Of a DNA stretch of 64,000 nt, positions 1 through 9,756 are shown in pieces. Source of the stretch: an uncultured Bacteroides sp. GTDB taxonomy: Bacteria > Bacteroidota > Bacteroidia > Bacteroidales > Bacteroidaceae. Made by a program: the position numbers and the translations under genes. Numbering within the stretch: the stretch's first letter is position 1; each line of letters opens with the position of its first letter. Under the pieces are notes generated by a model, which saw only the letters and a program-made list of their open reading frames with translations, was not told the DNA's origin and did no database searches. Location: NCBI GenBank assembly GCA_949289345.1, contig CASENS010000112.1:17641-81640 (forward strand), in the 5' to 3' direction.

Positions 1-141
1 GGCATCTGTGGTGAGCATGGTGGCGAGCCATCGTCCGTGAAATTCTGCCACAAGGTAGGTCTGAACTACGTCAGCTGTTCACCGTTCCGTGTGCCCATCG
101 CACGTCTGGCCGCGGCGCAGGCTGCCATTGAAGAGAAATAA
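1..141 (+). CDS. ppdK: Pyruvate, phosphate dikinase, C-terminal end (partial)
   Basis: Only the last 46 codons are present; the gene begins left of the window. The reading frame opens with [16 protein letters not shown] and continues through [20 protein letters not shown] to a TAA stop. This is the highly conserved end of the PEP-binding TIM-barrel domain of pyruvate, phosphate dikinase, in which the Cys-Gly-Glu-His segment holds the catalytic cysteine. The enzyme interconverts pyruvate, ATP and phosphate with PEP, AMP and pyrophosphate in the cytoplasm, a central step in anaerobic glycolysis and gluconeogenesis in Bacteroides. A strong hairpin follows the stop codon. Identification from the tail alone is confident because this segment is nearly invariant in the family. 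Confidence 0.93.
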   Translation, partial: GICGEHGGEPSSVKFCHKVGLNYVSCSPFRVPIARLAAAQAAIEEK

Positions 142-162
142 GCATAGTTAATTATCAGACAT

Positions 163-204
163 TATAGGCGGTAAACGTTCATTTGAAGGTGTTTATCGCC
201 TATA
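163..204 (+). terminator. Hairpin after ppdK, probable terminator
   Basis: A 14-bp stem (TATAGGCGGTAAAC paired with GTTTATCGCCTATA, one G-T wobble) with a 14-nt loop lies 21 bases after the ppdK stop codon. It is not followed by a clean T tract, so it may be an RNA-processing or stabilising hairpin rather than a classical intrinsic terminator. Confidence 0.55.
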
Positions 205-225
205 TTATATAAAAAAGAGACAAAA

Positions 226-711
226 ATGGAATTAAATGAAGCATCCCCCAAGTTCAAAGAAGCCGGTATAGCCCCCATGCACACATGTGAACATATCGTA
301 AACCAGGCTATGATACGAATTTTCGGATGCGAAAGGTCTATAGAAGCGCACATTGAACGCAAAAAAAGCAAGTTGGACTACATTTTGCCCCAACCACCTA
401 CCCCCGCCCAAATCGACCAATTAGAAACAGCCGTAAACGAAGTCATAAACCGACATCTGGACATCACCGAGGATTTCATAACCCAAGCCGAAGCCCAAGA
501 CCGTTTTGACCTACGTCGGCTCCCAGATGATGCCAGCGAGACTGTACGAGTTGTACATGTCGGTGATTATGACGAATGCCTATGCATTGGAGCACACGTC
601 AACAATACTTCTGAAATCGGGACTTTCCGCATCCTAAGCCATGATTGGGATGCCGACAATCACCGATGGCGCATGCGCTTCAAACTTCTTCCCACAAAGA
701 AAAGTATATAA
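226..711 (+). CDS. AlaX-like alanyl-tRNA editing domain protein
   Basis: A 161-residue free-standing protein related to the editing (second additional) domain of alanyl- and threonyl-tRNA synthetases. The zinc-binding signature is visible as HTCEH (residues 19-23, HxxxH) and CIGAH (120-124, CxxxH), the latter followed by VNNTSEIG, close to the TxEIG segment of synthetase editing domains. Such proteins hydrolyse mischarged tRNA, for example Ser-tRNA(Ala), in the cytoplasm. It has no N-terminal glycine-rich extension, so it would be a short AlaX form. The central part (about 45-110) is not recognisable. It stands alone between ppdK and plsC, each separated by a regulatory-looking gap. Substrate specificity cannot be read from the sequence; the family call rests on the two metal motifs. 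Confidence 0.75.
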   Translation: MELNEASPKFKEAGIAPMHTCEHIVNQAMIRIFGCERSIEAHIERKKSKLDYILPQPPTPAQIDQLETAVNEVINRHLDITEDFITQAEAQDRFDLRRLPDDASETVRVVHVGDYDECLCIGAHVNNTSEIGTFRILSHDWDADNHRWRMRFKLLPTKKSI

Positions 712-750
712 GAGATTTCCCTTCGTGTCAGCCCAATAAAGACTTTTTCG

Positions 751-758
751 TATATTTG
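751..758 (+). promoter_or_regulatory. Promoter -7 box for plsC
   Basis: TATATTTG matches the Bacteroides -7 consensus TAnnTTTG and lies 23 bases before the plsC ATG. No good TTTG -33 box is seen at the expected distance. Confidence 0.6.
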
Positions 759-781
759 CAGCGCCAAATAGAAATACGATT

Positions 782-1504
782 ATGAAATATTTTTACTATC
801 TTTATCAGATTTGCATCGCGCTTCCTTTGTTTTTAGTACTGACTCTGCTCACAGCCCTTGTCACCATCATAGGTTCGCTGATTGGCGGAGCGCACGTATG
901 GGGTTACTATCCGGGGAAAATATGGTCTCAACTCACGTGTTACATACTTCTGCTTCCCGTTCGAGTGGAAGGAGGCGACAAGTTGGAAAAACATACTTCA
1001 TACGTATTTGTCCCTAATCACCAAGGGGCATTCGACATTTTTCTGATTTACGGTTTTCTAGGACGTAATTTCAAATGGATGATGAAAAAAAGCCTACGGA
1101 AAATACCTTTTGTGGGTAAAGCTTGTGAAAGTGCCGGCCACATTTTTGTAGACCGCAGCAACCCGAAGAAAATGTTGGGCATGATGCGTCAAGCTGAAGC
1201 GTCTCTGAAGAACGGTGTATCACTGGTAGTCTTCCCCGAAGGTTCGCGCACGCATGACGGACGTCTAGGCGCCTTCAAACGTGGTGCTTTCCAGATGGCG
1301 GACGACTTGCAATTGGCCGTAGTTCCCGTCACCATCAACGGCTCGTTCGAAGTACTTCCGCGCGATGGGAAATGGGTGCATCGCCATGCACTGACACTGA
1401 CCATCCACGAACCTATTCCACCCAAAGGCAAAGGTCCTGAAAACGTAAAGGAAACAATGGAAGAAGCCTACAAAGCGGTGGAAAGCGGACTCAAAATAAA
1501 ATGA
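782..1504 (+). CDS. plsC: 1-acyl-sn-glycerol-3-phosphate acyltransferase
   Basis: A 240-residue membrane-associated acyltransferase that transfers an acyl chain to lysophosphatidic acid to make phosphatidic acid, the precursor of membrane phospholipids. An N-terminal hydrophobic segment (about residues 8-35) precedes the catalytic HX4D motif NHQGAFD (His80, Asp85). The substrate-binding motif FPEGSRT is at about 151-157, followed by GAFKRGAF. Length and motif order fit bacterial PlsC. It has its own predicted promoter and ends 4 bases before the convergent DUF4369 lipoprotein gene, so the two transcripts must overlap at their 3' ends. No anomalies are seen. Confidence 0.93.
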   Translation: MKYFYYLYQICIALPLFLVLTLLTALVTIIGSLIGGAHVWGYYPGKIWSQLTCYILLLPVRVEGGDKLEKHTSYVFVPNHQGAFDIFLIYGFLGRNFKWMMKKSLRKIPFVGKACESAGHIFVDRSNPKKMLGMMRQAEASLKNGVSLVVFPEGSRTHDGRLGAFKRGAFQMADDLQLAVVPVTINGSFEVLPRDGKWVHRHALTLTIHEPIPPKGKGPENVKETMEEAYKAVESGLKIK

Positions 1505-1508
1505 AGCA

Positions 1509-2255
1509 TCAGTTATTCAGCGCCATGTTTTCGTGCAAGCGCTTGTCCTCCTCTATCAACTTCATGTTTTCCTTAGCCTTAGCCACATAATCTTTCACTA
1601 ACGGATTTTGCTTGAACGACAGAGGGGCTGTTTTTAGGATATCTTCAATGGCGGGCGTCATGACCGGATAGGGCAGCGTACTGCACATCATCATAAAAAT
1701 GCTGGCGCCCAGCGCATTTTCATAATTAGTGGTAATGAAATCTTTCACATACGCATCCATAGCCTGGACCATCGAGTCAACTTCATGCTGCAACTGGTCA
1801 TGAACATCATCCAGACGCACACCATCCAGCACCAAGCGGGCTTCCTTCCTTTCCACCTCATTGATGGCACTTTCCATTTTATTGCGTTTGTCTATAAAAT
1901 CATAAAGCAAATCGTTCAAAGGCGTGCCTTCAGCCTTCAGCTGTGTATTGGAAATGTTCACCTTAATCTTTCCATCTTCCAGAACCAGCGGCATCAGTCC
2001 TTCCTTACCCATATAAAGGGTCACCATACGCACACTGTCCACCGGTCCCTTCATTTTGAACCATCCATGCACCATTTCGGCAGAATCGACCAATCTCCAA
2101 TCACCATCGTCCTGCAATGCTTTCAGATACAACATTTTTCCATCCAGGCCGGTCACTGACGATTTACCTTCTATCCGATAACCTTTAGCACACGAAGCCA
2201 AACATAAAAGTCCCGTTAGCAATAACACAACGCCATTCAAACTTGTTTTTAGCAT
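1509..2255 (-). CDS. DUF4369 lipoprotein
   Basis: A 248-residue exported protein. The start is placed at the internal ATG (MLKTSLNGVV) because the upstream alternative begins before the likely transcription start. The N-terminus is a lipoprotein signal with a lipobox ending LCLASC, so the mature protein would be lipid-anchored in the cell envelope. Residues about 28-120 resemble the DUF4369 beta-sandwich found at the N-terminus of many Bacteroidetes thiol-disulfide proteins (a KMLYLKALQDDG...VDSAEM pattern), but no thioredoxin CxxC domain follows. The rest is predicted helical and charged. Function is unknown; a role in envelope maintenance is only a guess. It is divergently transcribed from the anSME gene. 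Confidence 0.72.
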   Translation of the reverse strand: MLKTSLNGVVLLLTGLLCLASCAKGYRIEGKSSVTGLDGKMLYLKALQDDGDWRLVDSAEMVHGWFKMKGPVDSVRMVTLYMGKEGLMPLVLEDGKIKVNISNTQLKAEGTPLNDLLYDFIDKRNKMESAINEVERKEARLVLDGVRLDDVHDQLQHEVDSMVQAMDAYVKDFITTNYENALGASIFMMMCSTLPYPVMTPAIEDILKTAPLSFKQNPLVKDYVAKAKENMKLIEEDKRLHENMALNN

Positions 2256-2282
2256 GTAAGAAAGATTTATGATTTGTCGCGG

Positions 2283-2311
2283 CAAAGGTATTAATATTCC
2301 TTATAATCAAA
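2283..2311 (-). promoter_or_regulatory. Promoter for the DUF4369 lipoprotein gene
   Basis: On the minus strand, TTTG (2308-2311) and TACCTTTG (2283-2290) are separated by 17 bases, close to the Bacteroides -33/-7 pattern. The predicted start of transcription, near 2276, supports the downstream ATG at 2255. Confidence 0.6.
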
Positions 2312-2343
2312 ATAAGGAAGCAGCTTTTTTCAGTTGGTTTACG

Positions 2344-2351
2344 TATTTTTG
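2344..2351 (+). promoter_or_regulatory. Promoter -7 box for the anSME gene
   Basis: TATTTTTG fits TAnnTTTG and lies 38 bases before the ATG of the radical SAM gene. No clear -33 box is visible. Confidence 0.5.
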
Positions 2352-2389
2352 CCGAAAATTAAAACTGAATACTGAAAGAACCCAAATTT

Positions 2390-3631
2390 ATGTCAACAAC
2401 ATACGCACCTTTCGCCAAACCGCTCTACGTGATGCTAAAGCCTGTAGGGGCCTTATGCAATCTGGCATGCGACTATTGCTATTACACGGAAAAGTCCAAA
2501 CTATATCAAGAGGATTCACGACATGTAATGAACGAGAATGTGCTGGAGAAGTTTATAGAGGAATATATCAACTCGCAAACCATGCCCCAAGTGCTCTTCA
2601 CCTGGCATGGAGGAGAAACTCTGATGCGTCCCCTATCCTTCTACAAGCGGGTCATGGAACTTCAAAAGAAGTACGCCAACGGGCGCACCATAGACAATTG
2701 CATCCAGACGAACGGCACACTCCTGACCGATGAGTGGTGCCGCTTTTTCAAGGAAAACAATTGGTTGGTAGGCGTATCCATAGACGGACCGCAGGAGTTT
2801 CATGACGAATACCGTCGTGACAAACAGGGACGACCGTCCTTCCATAAAGTGATGCAAGGTATCAATCTCTTGAAGAAGCATGGCGTAGAGTGGAACGGAA
2901 TGGCCGTGGTGAACGACTATAACGCCGACTATCCGGTTGAGTTTTATCACTTCTTCAAGGAGATAGGATGTCACTACATCCAGTTTGCCCCCATCGTGGA
3001 GCGTATATTGCCTCATGCGGACGGACGTCATTTAGCTTCTCCAACCGATGTGGACGCGCCTCTTGCAGACTTTTCCGTCAGTCCCGAACAATGGGGATAC
3101 TTCCTTTGCGGCCTATTTGACGAATGGGTAAAAGAGGACGTAGGCACCTACTACATCCAAATCTTCGACGCCACGCTGGCCAACTGGTGTGGCGAACAAC
3201 CGGGCGTGTGCAGCATGGCCAAGACGTGCGGACATGCCGGTGTGATGGAGTTCAATGGCGATGTCTATGCTTGCGACCACTTCGTCTTTCCCGAATACAA
3301 GTTGGGCAACATTAACCAACATACCTTAGTGGAAATGATGTATAGTGAGCGGCAGCAACGCTTCGGCCAAGCAAAGCAAACCACTTTGCCCCGCCAATGC
3401 CGTGACTGCGCTTGGCTTTTTGCCTGCAACGGTGATTGCCCCAAAAACCGTTTCGCCCGCACCCGGGATGGTGAACCGGGCTTGAACTATCTCTGTGAGG
3501 GCTACCGCAAGTTTTTCGCTCATGTAGCGCCCTACATGGACTTCATGAAGCGGGAGTTGCAGGCAAAACGCGCCCCGGCTAACGTCATGCAGGCCATTAA
3601 AGATGGTAAAATCGTTTCTAACTCTTTATAG
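2390..3631 (+). CDS. Anaerobic sulfatase-maturating radical SAM enzyme
   Basis: A 413-residue radical SAM/SPASM protein of the anSME type. It converts an active-site Cys or Ser of sulfatases to formylglycine before export. The radical SAM cluster motif is CNLACDYC (Cys23, Cys27, Cys30, CX3CX2C) followed by YY; the early HGGET segment matches the SAM-binding region. The C-terminal third carries the cysteine set for two auxiliary 4Fe-4S clusters: CSMAKTCG, YACDHF, CRDCAWLFACNGDCPKNRF and a final LCEGY. Length matches the family, and this is the enzyme called ChuR/anSME in Bacteroides thetaiotaomicron. No sulfatase gene is in the window, so it presumably serves sulfatases elsewhere. The S46 peptidase gene follows after 34 bases and may be co-transcribed. 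Confidence 0.92.
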   Translation: MSTTYAPFAKPLYVMLKPVGALCNLACDYCYYTEKSKLYQEDSRHVMNENVLEKFIEEYINSQTMPQVLFTWHGGETLMRPLSFYKRVMELQKKYANGRTIDNCIQTNGTLLTDEWCRFFKENNWLVGVSIDGPQEFHDEYRRDKQGRPSFHKVMQGINLLKKHGVEWNGMAVVNDYNADYPVEFYHFFKEIGCHYIQFAPIVERILPHADGRHLASPTDVDAPLADFSVSPEQWGYFLCGLFDEWVKEDVGTYYIQIFDATLANWCGEQPGVCSMAKTCGHAGVMEFNGDVYACDHFVFPEYKLGNINQHTLVEMMYSERQQRFGQAKQTTLPRQCRDCAWLFACNGDCPKNRFARTRDGEPGLNYLCEGYRKFFAHVAPYMDFMKRELQAKRAPANVMQAIKDGKIVSNSL

Positions 3632-3665
3632 TTCAGCCTACTTAAACAACAAATAAATATAATTT

Positions 3666-5825
3666 ATGAAAATCAAAAAGTACCTCGTTGCGGCATTGAC
3701 CGCGACATTCACCTTCACCGCACAAGCCGATGAAGGCATGTGGCTGCTTCAACTCTTAAAGCAGCAGAACTCTATCGACTTGATGAAGAAACAGGGTCTG
3801 AAGCTGGAGGCCGATGACATCTACAACCCCAACGGTGTCTCGCTGAAGGATGCGGTAGGTATTTTCGGAGGAGGTTGCACCGGTGAAATCATCTCGCCCG
3901 AAGGACTTATCCTTACCAACCACCATTGCGGATACGCCTCTATCCAGCAACACTCCAGCGTGGAGCATGACTATCTGACGGATGGCTTTTGGGCTATGAG
4001 CCGTGCCGAGGAATTGCCTACACCGGGCTTGAAGTTCCGCTTTGTTCACCGCATTGTGGACATTACTGACCTGGTGAACGCCAAGATTAAGGCCGGTGAA
4101 GTGGATGAGACACACGCCATGACACGTCCCTTCCTCAACAAGTTGGCCAAAGCCGAGCTGGAGAAGAGCGACCTCAACGGGAAACCTGGCATCGAACCAC
4201 TGGCACTTCCCTTCTATGCCGGCAACAAGTATTACCTAATCTATTATAAGGTATATAGCGACATACGCATGGTGGCCGCGCCACCGTCAAGCATAGGTAA
4301 ATTCGGAGGCGAGACAGACAACTGGATGTGGCCGCGTCACACGGGCGACTTTTCCATCTTCCGTATCTATGCTGACAAACATGGAGAGCCTGCCGAATAC
4401 AGCACCGACAACGTACCTCTGAAGACTCCCAAGTTCCTCCCTATCTCCATCAAAGGATTGGACGAGGGCGACTACGCCATGATCATGGGCTTCCCCGGCA
4501 GCACCGAACGTTATTTGACACAAAGCGAAGTGAAACAAATGATGATAGCCTCCAACCAAGCCATGATAGATATGCGCACCGTTTATCTGGACGTGCTGAA
4601 AAAGCACATGGCCGAAAGTGACAAAATCCGCATCCAATACGCCAACAAATTTGCCGGAAGCAGTAACTATTGGAAAAACTCCATCGGCATGAACAAAGCC
4701 ATTGTGGACAACAACGTATTAGGCACCAAGGCCAATCAGGAGAAGAAGTTCGCCGAGTTTGCCGCAGGCAAAGCCGAATATGAAGGCGTGGTAAGCAAGA
4801 TTGATGCCATTGTGGAAAAGGCGACTCCCGTCATGCGCCAATATATGTACATAGCCGAAGGCTTGCAACGCACCATTGAGTTCGGATGCCCACCCGCAAT
4901 CATGGATAAAATAAAAGAAGCTATCGAGAACAAAAACGACTCCTTGATGCAAGCTGCCAAGAAGCAACTGGAAGCTACCTATACCGACATTTACAACAAG
5001 GACTATGACAAGGAAGTGGATCGCGCCATAGCTAAAGCCATGCTCCCCGCCTTAGCCAACGCCCTCACTCCTGAAGAACTTCCCGCCTTCTATCAGACCA
5101 TCCGCGATGAATACAAAGGCGACTACAATGCCTACGTAGACGACCTTTTTGACAATTCCATCCTCTCCAGCCGCGAGAGTCTGGACAAGTTCCTAAAGAA
5201 GCCCAGTGTGAAAGCCATTGAACGTGATCCCGCCACCCACTATAGCAGCGCCAAGATAGCAAAGTTGAATGAAGTGGCCAAGCAACTTTCTGAGGTTAAT
5301 GAAGGCATTGACCTCCTGCACAAAGCCTACGTGCGCGGGCTGAACGAGATGAAACTTCCTGCACCTTCTTATCCGGACGCCAATTTCACCATCCGCCTCA
5401 CCTACGGCAATGTAAAGTCCTACAACCCCAAAGACGGCGTACACTACAAATACTTCACAACCACGGATGGTATTTTGGAAAAAGAAGATTCCGAAAATCC
5501 GGAGTTCGTAGTACCCGCCAAGCTGAAAGAACTGATACAGAAGAAAGACTTCGGACGTTACGCCATGGCTGATGGCACCATGCCCGTTTGTTTCCTGACG
5601 ACAAACGACATCACCGGCGGTAACTCCGGATCGCCCGTTATCGATGGAGAAGGCAACTTGATAGGCTGCGCTTTCGATGGCAACTGGGAATCATTGAGCG
5701 GCGACATCAATTTCGACAAAAACCTGCAACGTTGCATTGCACTGGATATCCGTTACATGCTCTTCATCCTCGATAAATTAGGCGGCTGCCAACACTTAAT
5801 TAACGAAATGAACATCGTAGAATAA
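3666..5825 (+). CDS. Dipeptidyl-peptidase 7-like S46 serine peptidase
   Basis: A 719-residue exported peptidase of family S46, which removes dipeptides from peptide N-termini in the periplasm. A signal peptide (about residues 1-21, ending TAQA) precedes the mature start DEGMW. The catalytic histidine lies in LTNHHCGY (His86/His87) and the serine in [11 protein letters not shown] (Ser654). Eighteen residues after the serine is Gly672 (AFDGNWE); in DPP11 enzymes this position is Arg, which selects acidic P1 residues, whereas Gly is typical of DPP7, which prefers hydrophobic P1 residues. The helical domain between the two halves is complete. Neighbouring genes do not reveal a pathway; the likely role is peptide scavenging. 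Confidence 0.92.
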   Translation: MKIKKYLVAALTATFTFTAQADEGMWLLQLLKQQNSIDLMKKQGLKLEADDIYNPNGVSLKDAVGIFGGGCTGEIISPEGLILTNHHCGYASIQQHSSVEHDYLTDGFWAMSRAEELPTPGLKFRFVHRIVDITDLVNAKIKAGEVDETHAMTRPFLNKLAKAELEKSDLNGKPGIEPLALPFYAGNKYYLIYYKVYSDIRMVAAPPSSIGKFGGETDNWMWPRHTGDFSIFRIYADKHGEPAEYSTDNVPLKTPKFLPISIKGLDEGDYAMIMGFPGSTERYLTQSEVKQMMIASNQAMIDMRTVYLDVLKKHMAESDKIRIQYANKFAGSSNYWKNSIGMNKAIVDNNVLGTKANQEKKFAEFAAGKAEYEGVVSKIDAIVEKATPVMRQYMYIAEGLQRTIEFGCPPAIMDKIKEAIENKNDSLMQAAKKQLEATYTDIYNKDYDKEVDRAIAKAMLPALANALTPEELPAFYQTIRDEYKGDYNAYVDDLFDNSILSSRESLDKFLKKPSVKAIERDPATHYSSAKIAKLNEVAKQLSEVNEGIDLLHKAYVRGLNEMKLPAPSYPDANFTIRLTYGNVKSYNPKDGVHYKYFTTTDGILEKEDSENPEFVVPAKLKELIQKKDFGRYAMADGTMPVCFLTTNDITGGNSGSPVIDGEGNLIGCAFDGNWESLSGDINFDKNLQRCIALDIRYMLFILDKLGGCQHLINEMNIVE

Positions 5826-5866
5826 AACACACAAAGTCACAGCCTATACCGGTTGTACAATTAACC

Positions 5867-5951
5867 ACAGATTTTTATTCATACATATTACATAGCATAC
5901 CTCTGAAACGCGACAGACGTCACATTGGTAAATGTATGAATAAGAATCTGT
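5867..5951. repeat. Inverted repeat in the peptidase-HD gap
   Basis: Two 20-base arms (5867-5886 and 5932-5951) are complementary at 19 of 20 positions, centred on ATTCATACAT/ATGTATGAAT, with a 45-base spacer. The right arm runs into CTGTGTCATCTG, a string that recurs in the palindromic element at 56125-56352. Together with flanking sequence it fills the 175-base gap between the S46 peptidase and HD genes. It could be a degraded mobile palindrome or a transcript-end hairpin. Confidence 0.6.
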
Positions 5952-6000
5952 GTCATCTGCCCTATCCGTGCCAGTGTGCTCCTAATTTTGAAAAACATTT

Positions 6001-7230
6001 ATGTCCTACGAACGAAAAATCATCAACGACCCAGTCTTCGGGTTCATCAACATACCGAAAGGGCTGCTTTACGACTTAGTGTGCCACCCCTTGTTACAAA
6101 GGCTCACCCGCATCAAGCAAGTGGGACTTTCCTCCGTAGTCTACCCAGGGGCGCAGCACACTCGTTTCCAACATTCTCTAGGTGCCTACTACCTGATGTG
6201 CGAAGCTATCCAGCACCTGACAGCCAAAGGCAACTTCATCTTCGACAGCGAGGCTGAAGCCGTAGAGGCGGCCATCCTGCTGCACGACATCGGGCACGGT
6301 CCTTTCTCCCACGTGCTGGAAGATACCATTGTACCGGGCGTGTCGCACGAAGACATCTCCCTCCTACTCATGGAGCGCATCAACCGCGAGATGAACGGAC
6401 AACTGACACTGGCCATCCAAATCTTCAAAGACGAATACCCAAAGAAGTTTCTGCACCAACTGGTAAGCGGGCAACTCGATGTAGACAGATTGGATTATTT
6501 ACGTAGGGACAGTTTCTATACAGGCGTAACCGAAGGCAACATCGGCTCGGCACGCATCATCAAGATGCTCGACGTGAAGGACGACCACTTAGTGGTAGAG
6601 GCCAAAGGCATCTACTCCATCGAAAATTTCCTTACCGCCCGACGCTTGATGTATTGGCAAGTCTACCTGCACAAAACATCCGTGGCCTACGAACAGATGC
6701 TTATCAGCACCCTACTGCGAGCCAAAGAATTGGCCTCCCGTGGGGCAGAACTTTTTTCCTCACCAGCCTTGAAATATTTTCTCTACCACAACATCAACCG
6801 CGATGTCTTCTATAGTGACCCCACCTGTCTGGAGAATTTCATCCTGCTGGATGACAACGACATCTGGACTTCCTTGAAAGTATGGTGCGGACATCCGGAC
6901 AAAGTTCTTTCCACACTCAGTCAAGGCATGGTGAACCGCCACATCTTCAAAGTAGAAATCTCCAACGAACCATTTGATGAAGAACGAAAAGAGGAACTGA
7001 CCCGCCAAGTCAGTCAAGAGTTGGGCATAACACCAACCGACGCCGCCTATTTCGTCACCACCTCCAGCATTGAAAAAAACATGTACGATCCAGCCGACGA
7101 CAGCATCGAGGTTATCTACAACGACGGAAGCACGAAAAACATAGCCGAAGCTTCGGATATGCTCAACATCTCCCTCTTGTCCAAGAAAGTAAAAAAACAC
7201 TACTTATGCTACCAACGTCTGCATAAGTAA
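6001..7230 (+). CDS. HD-domain phosphohydrolase (dNTPase-like)
   Basis: A 409-residue soluble HD-superfamily protein. The metal-binding residues are visible as H53TRFQH58S, the HD doublet in LLHDIGHG (His95, Asp96) and an Asp in DVDRLDYLRRD near residue 160. This arrangement is like SAMHD1/dGTPase-type enzymes that hydrolyse dNTPs to nucleosides and triphosphate, but the substrate cannot be determined here. The C-terminal third (about 290-409) is less conserved and ends in a basic stretch. The gene sits directly upstream of lpxD in the same orientation with an 84-base gap, an arrangement that fits lipid A gene clusters in Bacteroides; whether it shares a transcript is uncertain. Confidence 0.85.
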   Translation: MSYERKIINDPVFGFINIPKGLLYDLVCHPLLQRLTRIKQVGLSSVVYPGAQHTRFQHSLGAYYLMCEAIQHLTAKGNFIFDSEAEAVEAAILLHDIGHGPFSHVLEDTIVPGVSHEDISLLLMERINREMNGQLTLAIQIFKDEYPKKFLHQLVSGQLDVDRLDYLRRDSFYTGVTEGNIGSARIIKMLDVKDDHLVVEAKGIYSIENFLTARRLMYWQVYLHKTSVAYEQMLISTLLRAKELASRGAELFSSPALKYFLYHNINRDVFYSDPTCLENFILLDDNDIWTSLKVWCGHPDKVLSTLSQGMVNRHIFKVEISNEPFDEERKEELTRQVSQELGITPTDAAYFVTTSSIEKNMYDPADDSIEVIYNDGSTKNIAEASDMLNISLLSKKVKKHYLCYQRLHK

Positions 7231-7314
7231 TTGCAAAATATTCCTTGCAAGTTAAGGATATATCAAAAAAAAGTCCGTTATTTGTAGGTTGAAAACCATC
7301 AAACAAGAAAAAAT

Positions 7315-8355
7315 ATGGAATTTTCCGCCAAGCAAATAGCCGCATACCTCCAAGGAGAAATCGTTGGAAACGAAAATGCCACCGTACACACCTTTGCCAA
7401 AATAGAAGAAGGTGTTCCGGGAGCCATTTCTTTTCTGTCCAACCCGAAATACACACCTTATCTTTACGATTCAAAAGCCAGCATCATCCTGGTAAACAAG
7501 GACTTCGTACCCGAACGTGAAGTAAAGGCCACCTTGATTAAAGTAGACAATGCCTACGACTGTCTGGCAAAGTTGCTTACGCTCTACGAACAAAGCAAGC
7601 CCAAGCTGACAGGCATAGACCCACTGGCTTTCATAGCGCCAACGGCCAAGATAGGGGAAAACGTATACATCGCCCCCTTTGCTTACATAGGCGACCATGC
7701 GGAAGTGGGCGACAACACCTCCATTCACCCACACGCCACGGTAAGCGCTGGAGCTAAGATAGGTGATAACTGCATCCTCTATTCTAACGTCACCATCTAC
7801 CATGACTGCCGGGTGGGAAACCGATGCATACTGCATGCAGGGTGCGTCATCGGAGCCGACGGCTTCGGTTTTGCGCCTACCCCCGAAGGATACGAAAAAA
7901 TTCCACAAATCGGGATTGCCATCCTTGAAGACGATGTGGAAATCGGAGCCAATACATGCGTGGATCGCGCTACCATGGGCGCCACCATTGTACACAAGGG
8001 AGCCAAATTGGACAACTTGGTACAAGTAGCCCACAACGATGAGATAGGTTCGCATACCGTCATGGCCGCCCAGGTAGGCGTAGCAGGTTCTACGAAAGTG
8101 GGCGAATGGTGTATGTTCGGCGGACAAGTAGGCATCGCAGGACATATTCATATAGGAGACCGTGTTGTGTTCGGAGCCCAATCGGGCGTACCGAGCAGCA
8201 CCCAAAGCAACCAACGTCTGATAGGCACACCGCCCATGGAAGAGAAGCCATACTTCAAATCGCAGGCTATCTTCCGCAAACTGCCAGACATGTATTTCGA
8301 ACTGAACGCACTGCGTAAAGAACTGAACGAACTAAAGAAACAATTAAATAAGTAA
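7315..8355 (+). CDS. lpxD: UDP-3-O-(3-hydroxyacyl)glucosamine N-acyltransferase
   Basis: A 346-residue acyltransferase performing the third step of lipid A synthesis: it adds a 3-hydroxyacyl chain from ACP to the amino group of UDP-3-O-acyl-glucosamine. Residues 1-105 form the uridine-binding domain; from about 110 to 310 the protein is a left-handed beta helix of hexapeptide repeats (for example [20 protein letters not shown]). The expected catalytic histidine is in [11 protein letters not shown] (about residue 241). A C-terminal helix ([18 protein letters not shown]) completes the trimer-forming part. The next gene starts 3 bases after the stop, so lpxD, lpxC-fabZ and lpxA form one operon. 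Confidence 0.96.
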   Translation: MEFSAKQIAAYLQGEIVGNENATVHTFAKIEEGVPGAISFLSNPKYTPYLYDSKASIILVNKDFVPEREVKATLIKVDNAYDCLAKLLTLYEQSKPKLTGIDPLAFIAPTAKIGENVYIAPFAYIGDHAEVGDNTSIHPHATVSAGAKIGDNCILYSNVTIYHDCRVGNRCILHAGCVIGADGFGFAPTPEGYEKIPQIGIAILEDDVEIGANTCVDRATMGATIVHKGAKLDNLVQVAHNDEIGSHTVMAAQVGVAGSTKVGEWCMFGGQVGIAGHIHIGDRVVFGAQSGVPSSTQSNQRLIGTPPMEEKPYFKSQAIFRKLPDMYFELNALRKELNELKKQLNK

Positions 8356-8358
8356 CCC

Positions 8359-9744
8359 ATGCTGAAACAAAAAACTCTGAAAGACAGCTTCTCACTCAGT
8401 GGAAAGGGACTTCACACGGGTCTTAATCTGACCGTAACCTTCAACCCTGCTCCGGAAAACTACGGATACAAAATCCAGCGTACAGACGTAGAAGGGCAAC
8501 CCGTTATAGACGCCATTGCCGACAATGTCGTAGAAACGACCCGAGGCACCGTCTTATGCAAAAACAATGTGAAGGTAAGTACCGTGGAACATGGCATGGC
8601 GGCCCTCTACGCATTAGGCATAGACAACTGCCTGATACAAGTTGACGGTCCTGAATTTCCAATCCTGGACGGAAGCGCCCAATACTATGTGAAGGAAATA
8701 GAACGTGTAGGCATCGAGGAGCAGAATGCTGTGAAGGACTTTTATATCATCAAATCCAAAATAGAATTCCGCGATGAGCAAACCGGCTCGTCCATCATCG
8801 TACTCCCGGACGAGAACTTCAGCTTGAACGTGCTGGTGTCCTACGATTCGAACATCATCCCCAACCAATATGCCACGCTGGAAGACATGTCCAAGTTCAA
8901 GGACGAAATAGCCGCCAGCCGCACATTTGTCTTTGTCCGCGAAATAGAACCGTTGCTTCAAGCCGGCCTCATCAAAGGCGGGGACTTAGACAACGCCATT
9001 GTCATTTACGAGCGACAAATGTCACAGGAGAACTTCGACAAGCTGGCAGATGTAATGGGAGTTCCACACATGGATGCCGGCCAGTTGGGATACATCATGC
9101 ACAAGCCTTTAGTTTGGCCCAACGAATGCGCCCGTCATAAACTGCTGGACGTCATTGGTGACATGGCTCTGATAGGCAAACCCATCAAAGGACGCATCAT
9201 CGCCACACGCCCCGGCCACACCATCAACAATAAGTTCGCCCGCCAGATGCGCAAGGAAATCCGCATGCACGAAATACAGGCGCCCATATACGACTGCAAC
9301 CGTCCTCCACTCATGGACGTGAACCGTATCCGCGAACTGTTACCCCACCGCTACCCTTTCCAATTGGTAGACAAGGTTATCGAAATGGGGGCCAACTACA
9401 TCGTGGGCGTAAAGAACGTGACATCCAACGAACCTTTCTTCCAAGGTCATTTTCCACAGGAACCGGTGATGCCCGGCGTGCTCCAAATAGAAGCCATGGC
9501 GCAAGTAGGCGGCCTGCTGGTATTGAACTCCGTAGACGAGCCTGAACGCTACTCCACTTATTTCTTGAAAATAGACGGCGTAAAGTTCCGCCAGAAAGTG
9601 GTACCCGGTGACACGCTTCTGTTCAGAGTCGAGTTAATGGCTCCCATCCGACGGGGCATATCCACCATGAAAGGTTATGTATTTGTAGGAGAGAAAGTGG
9701 TATGCGAAGCCGAATTCATGGCACAAATAACGAAAAACAAGTAA
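8359..9744 (+). CDS. lpxC-fabZ: Fused LpxC deacetylase / FabZ dehydratase
   Basis: A 461-residue fusion, as is normal in Bacteroidetes. Residues about 1-300 are LpxC, the zinc-dependent UDP-3-O-acyl-GlcNAc deacetylase that commits to lipid A synthesis; the zinc site includes the histidine in STVEHGMAALYALG and the HKLLDVIGD segment, and a GHTINNKFAR stretch closes the domain. Residues about 315-461 are FabZ, the 3-hydroxyacyl-ACP dehydratase, with LLPHRYPFQLVDKV and the catalytic segment GHFPQEPVMPGVLQIEAMAQ. Fusing the two enzymes may keep the balance between lipid A and fatty acid synthesis, since both draw on 3-hydroxyacyl-ACP. It lies between lpxD and lpxA with very short gaps. No defects are seen. 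Confidence 0.97.
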   Translation: MLKQKTLKDSFSLSGKGLHTGLNLTVTFNPAPENYGYKIQRTDVEGQPVIDAIADNVVETTRGTVLCKNNVKVSTVEHGMAALYALGIDNCLIQVDGPEFPILDGSAQYYVKEIERVGIEEQNAVKDFYIIKSKIEFRDEQTGSSIIVLPDENFSLNVLVSYDSNIIPNQYATLEDMSKFKDEIAASRTFVFVREIEPLLQAGLIKGGDLDNAIVIYERQMSQENFDKLADVMGVPHMDAGQLGYIMHKPLVWPNECARHKLLDVIGDMALIGKPIKGRIIATRPGHTINNKFARQMRKEIRMHEIQAPIYDCNRPPLMDVNRIRELLPHRYPFQLVDKVIEMGANYIVGVKNVTSNEPFFQGHFPQEPVMPGVLQIEAMAQVGGLLVLNSVDEPERYSTYFLKIDGVKFRQKVVPGDTLLFRVELMAPIRRGISTMKGYVFVGEKVVCEAEFMAQITKNK

Positions 9745-9756
9745 ACGGAAGATAAC

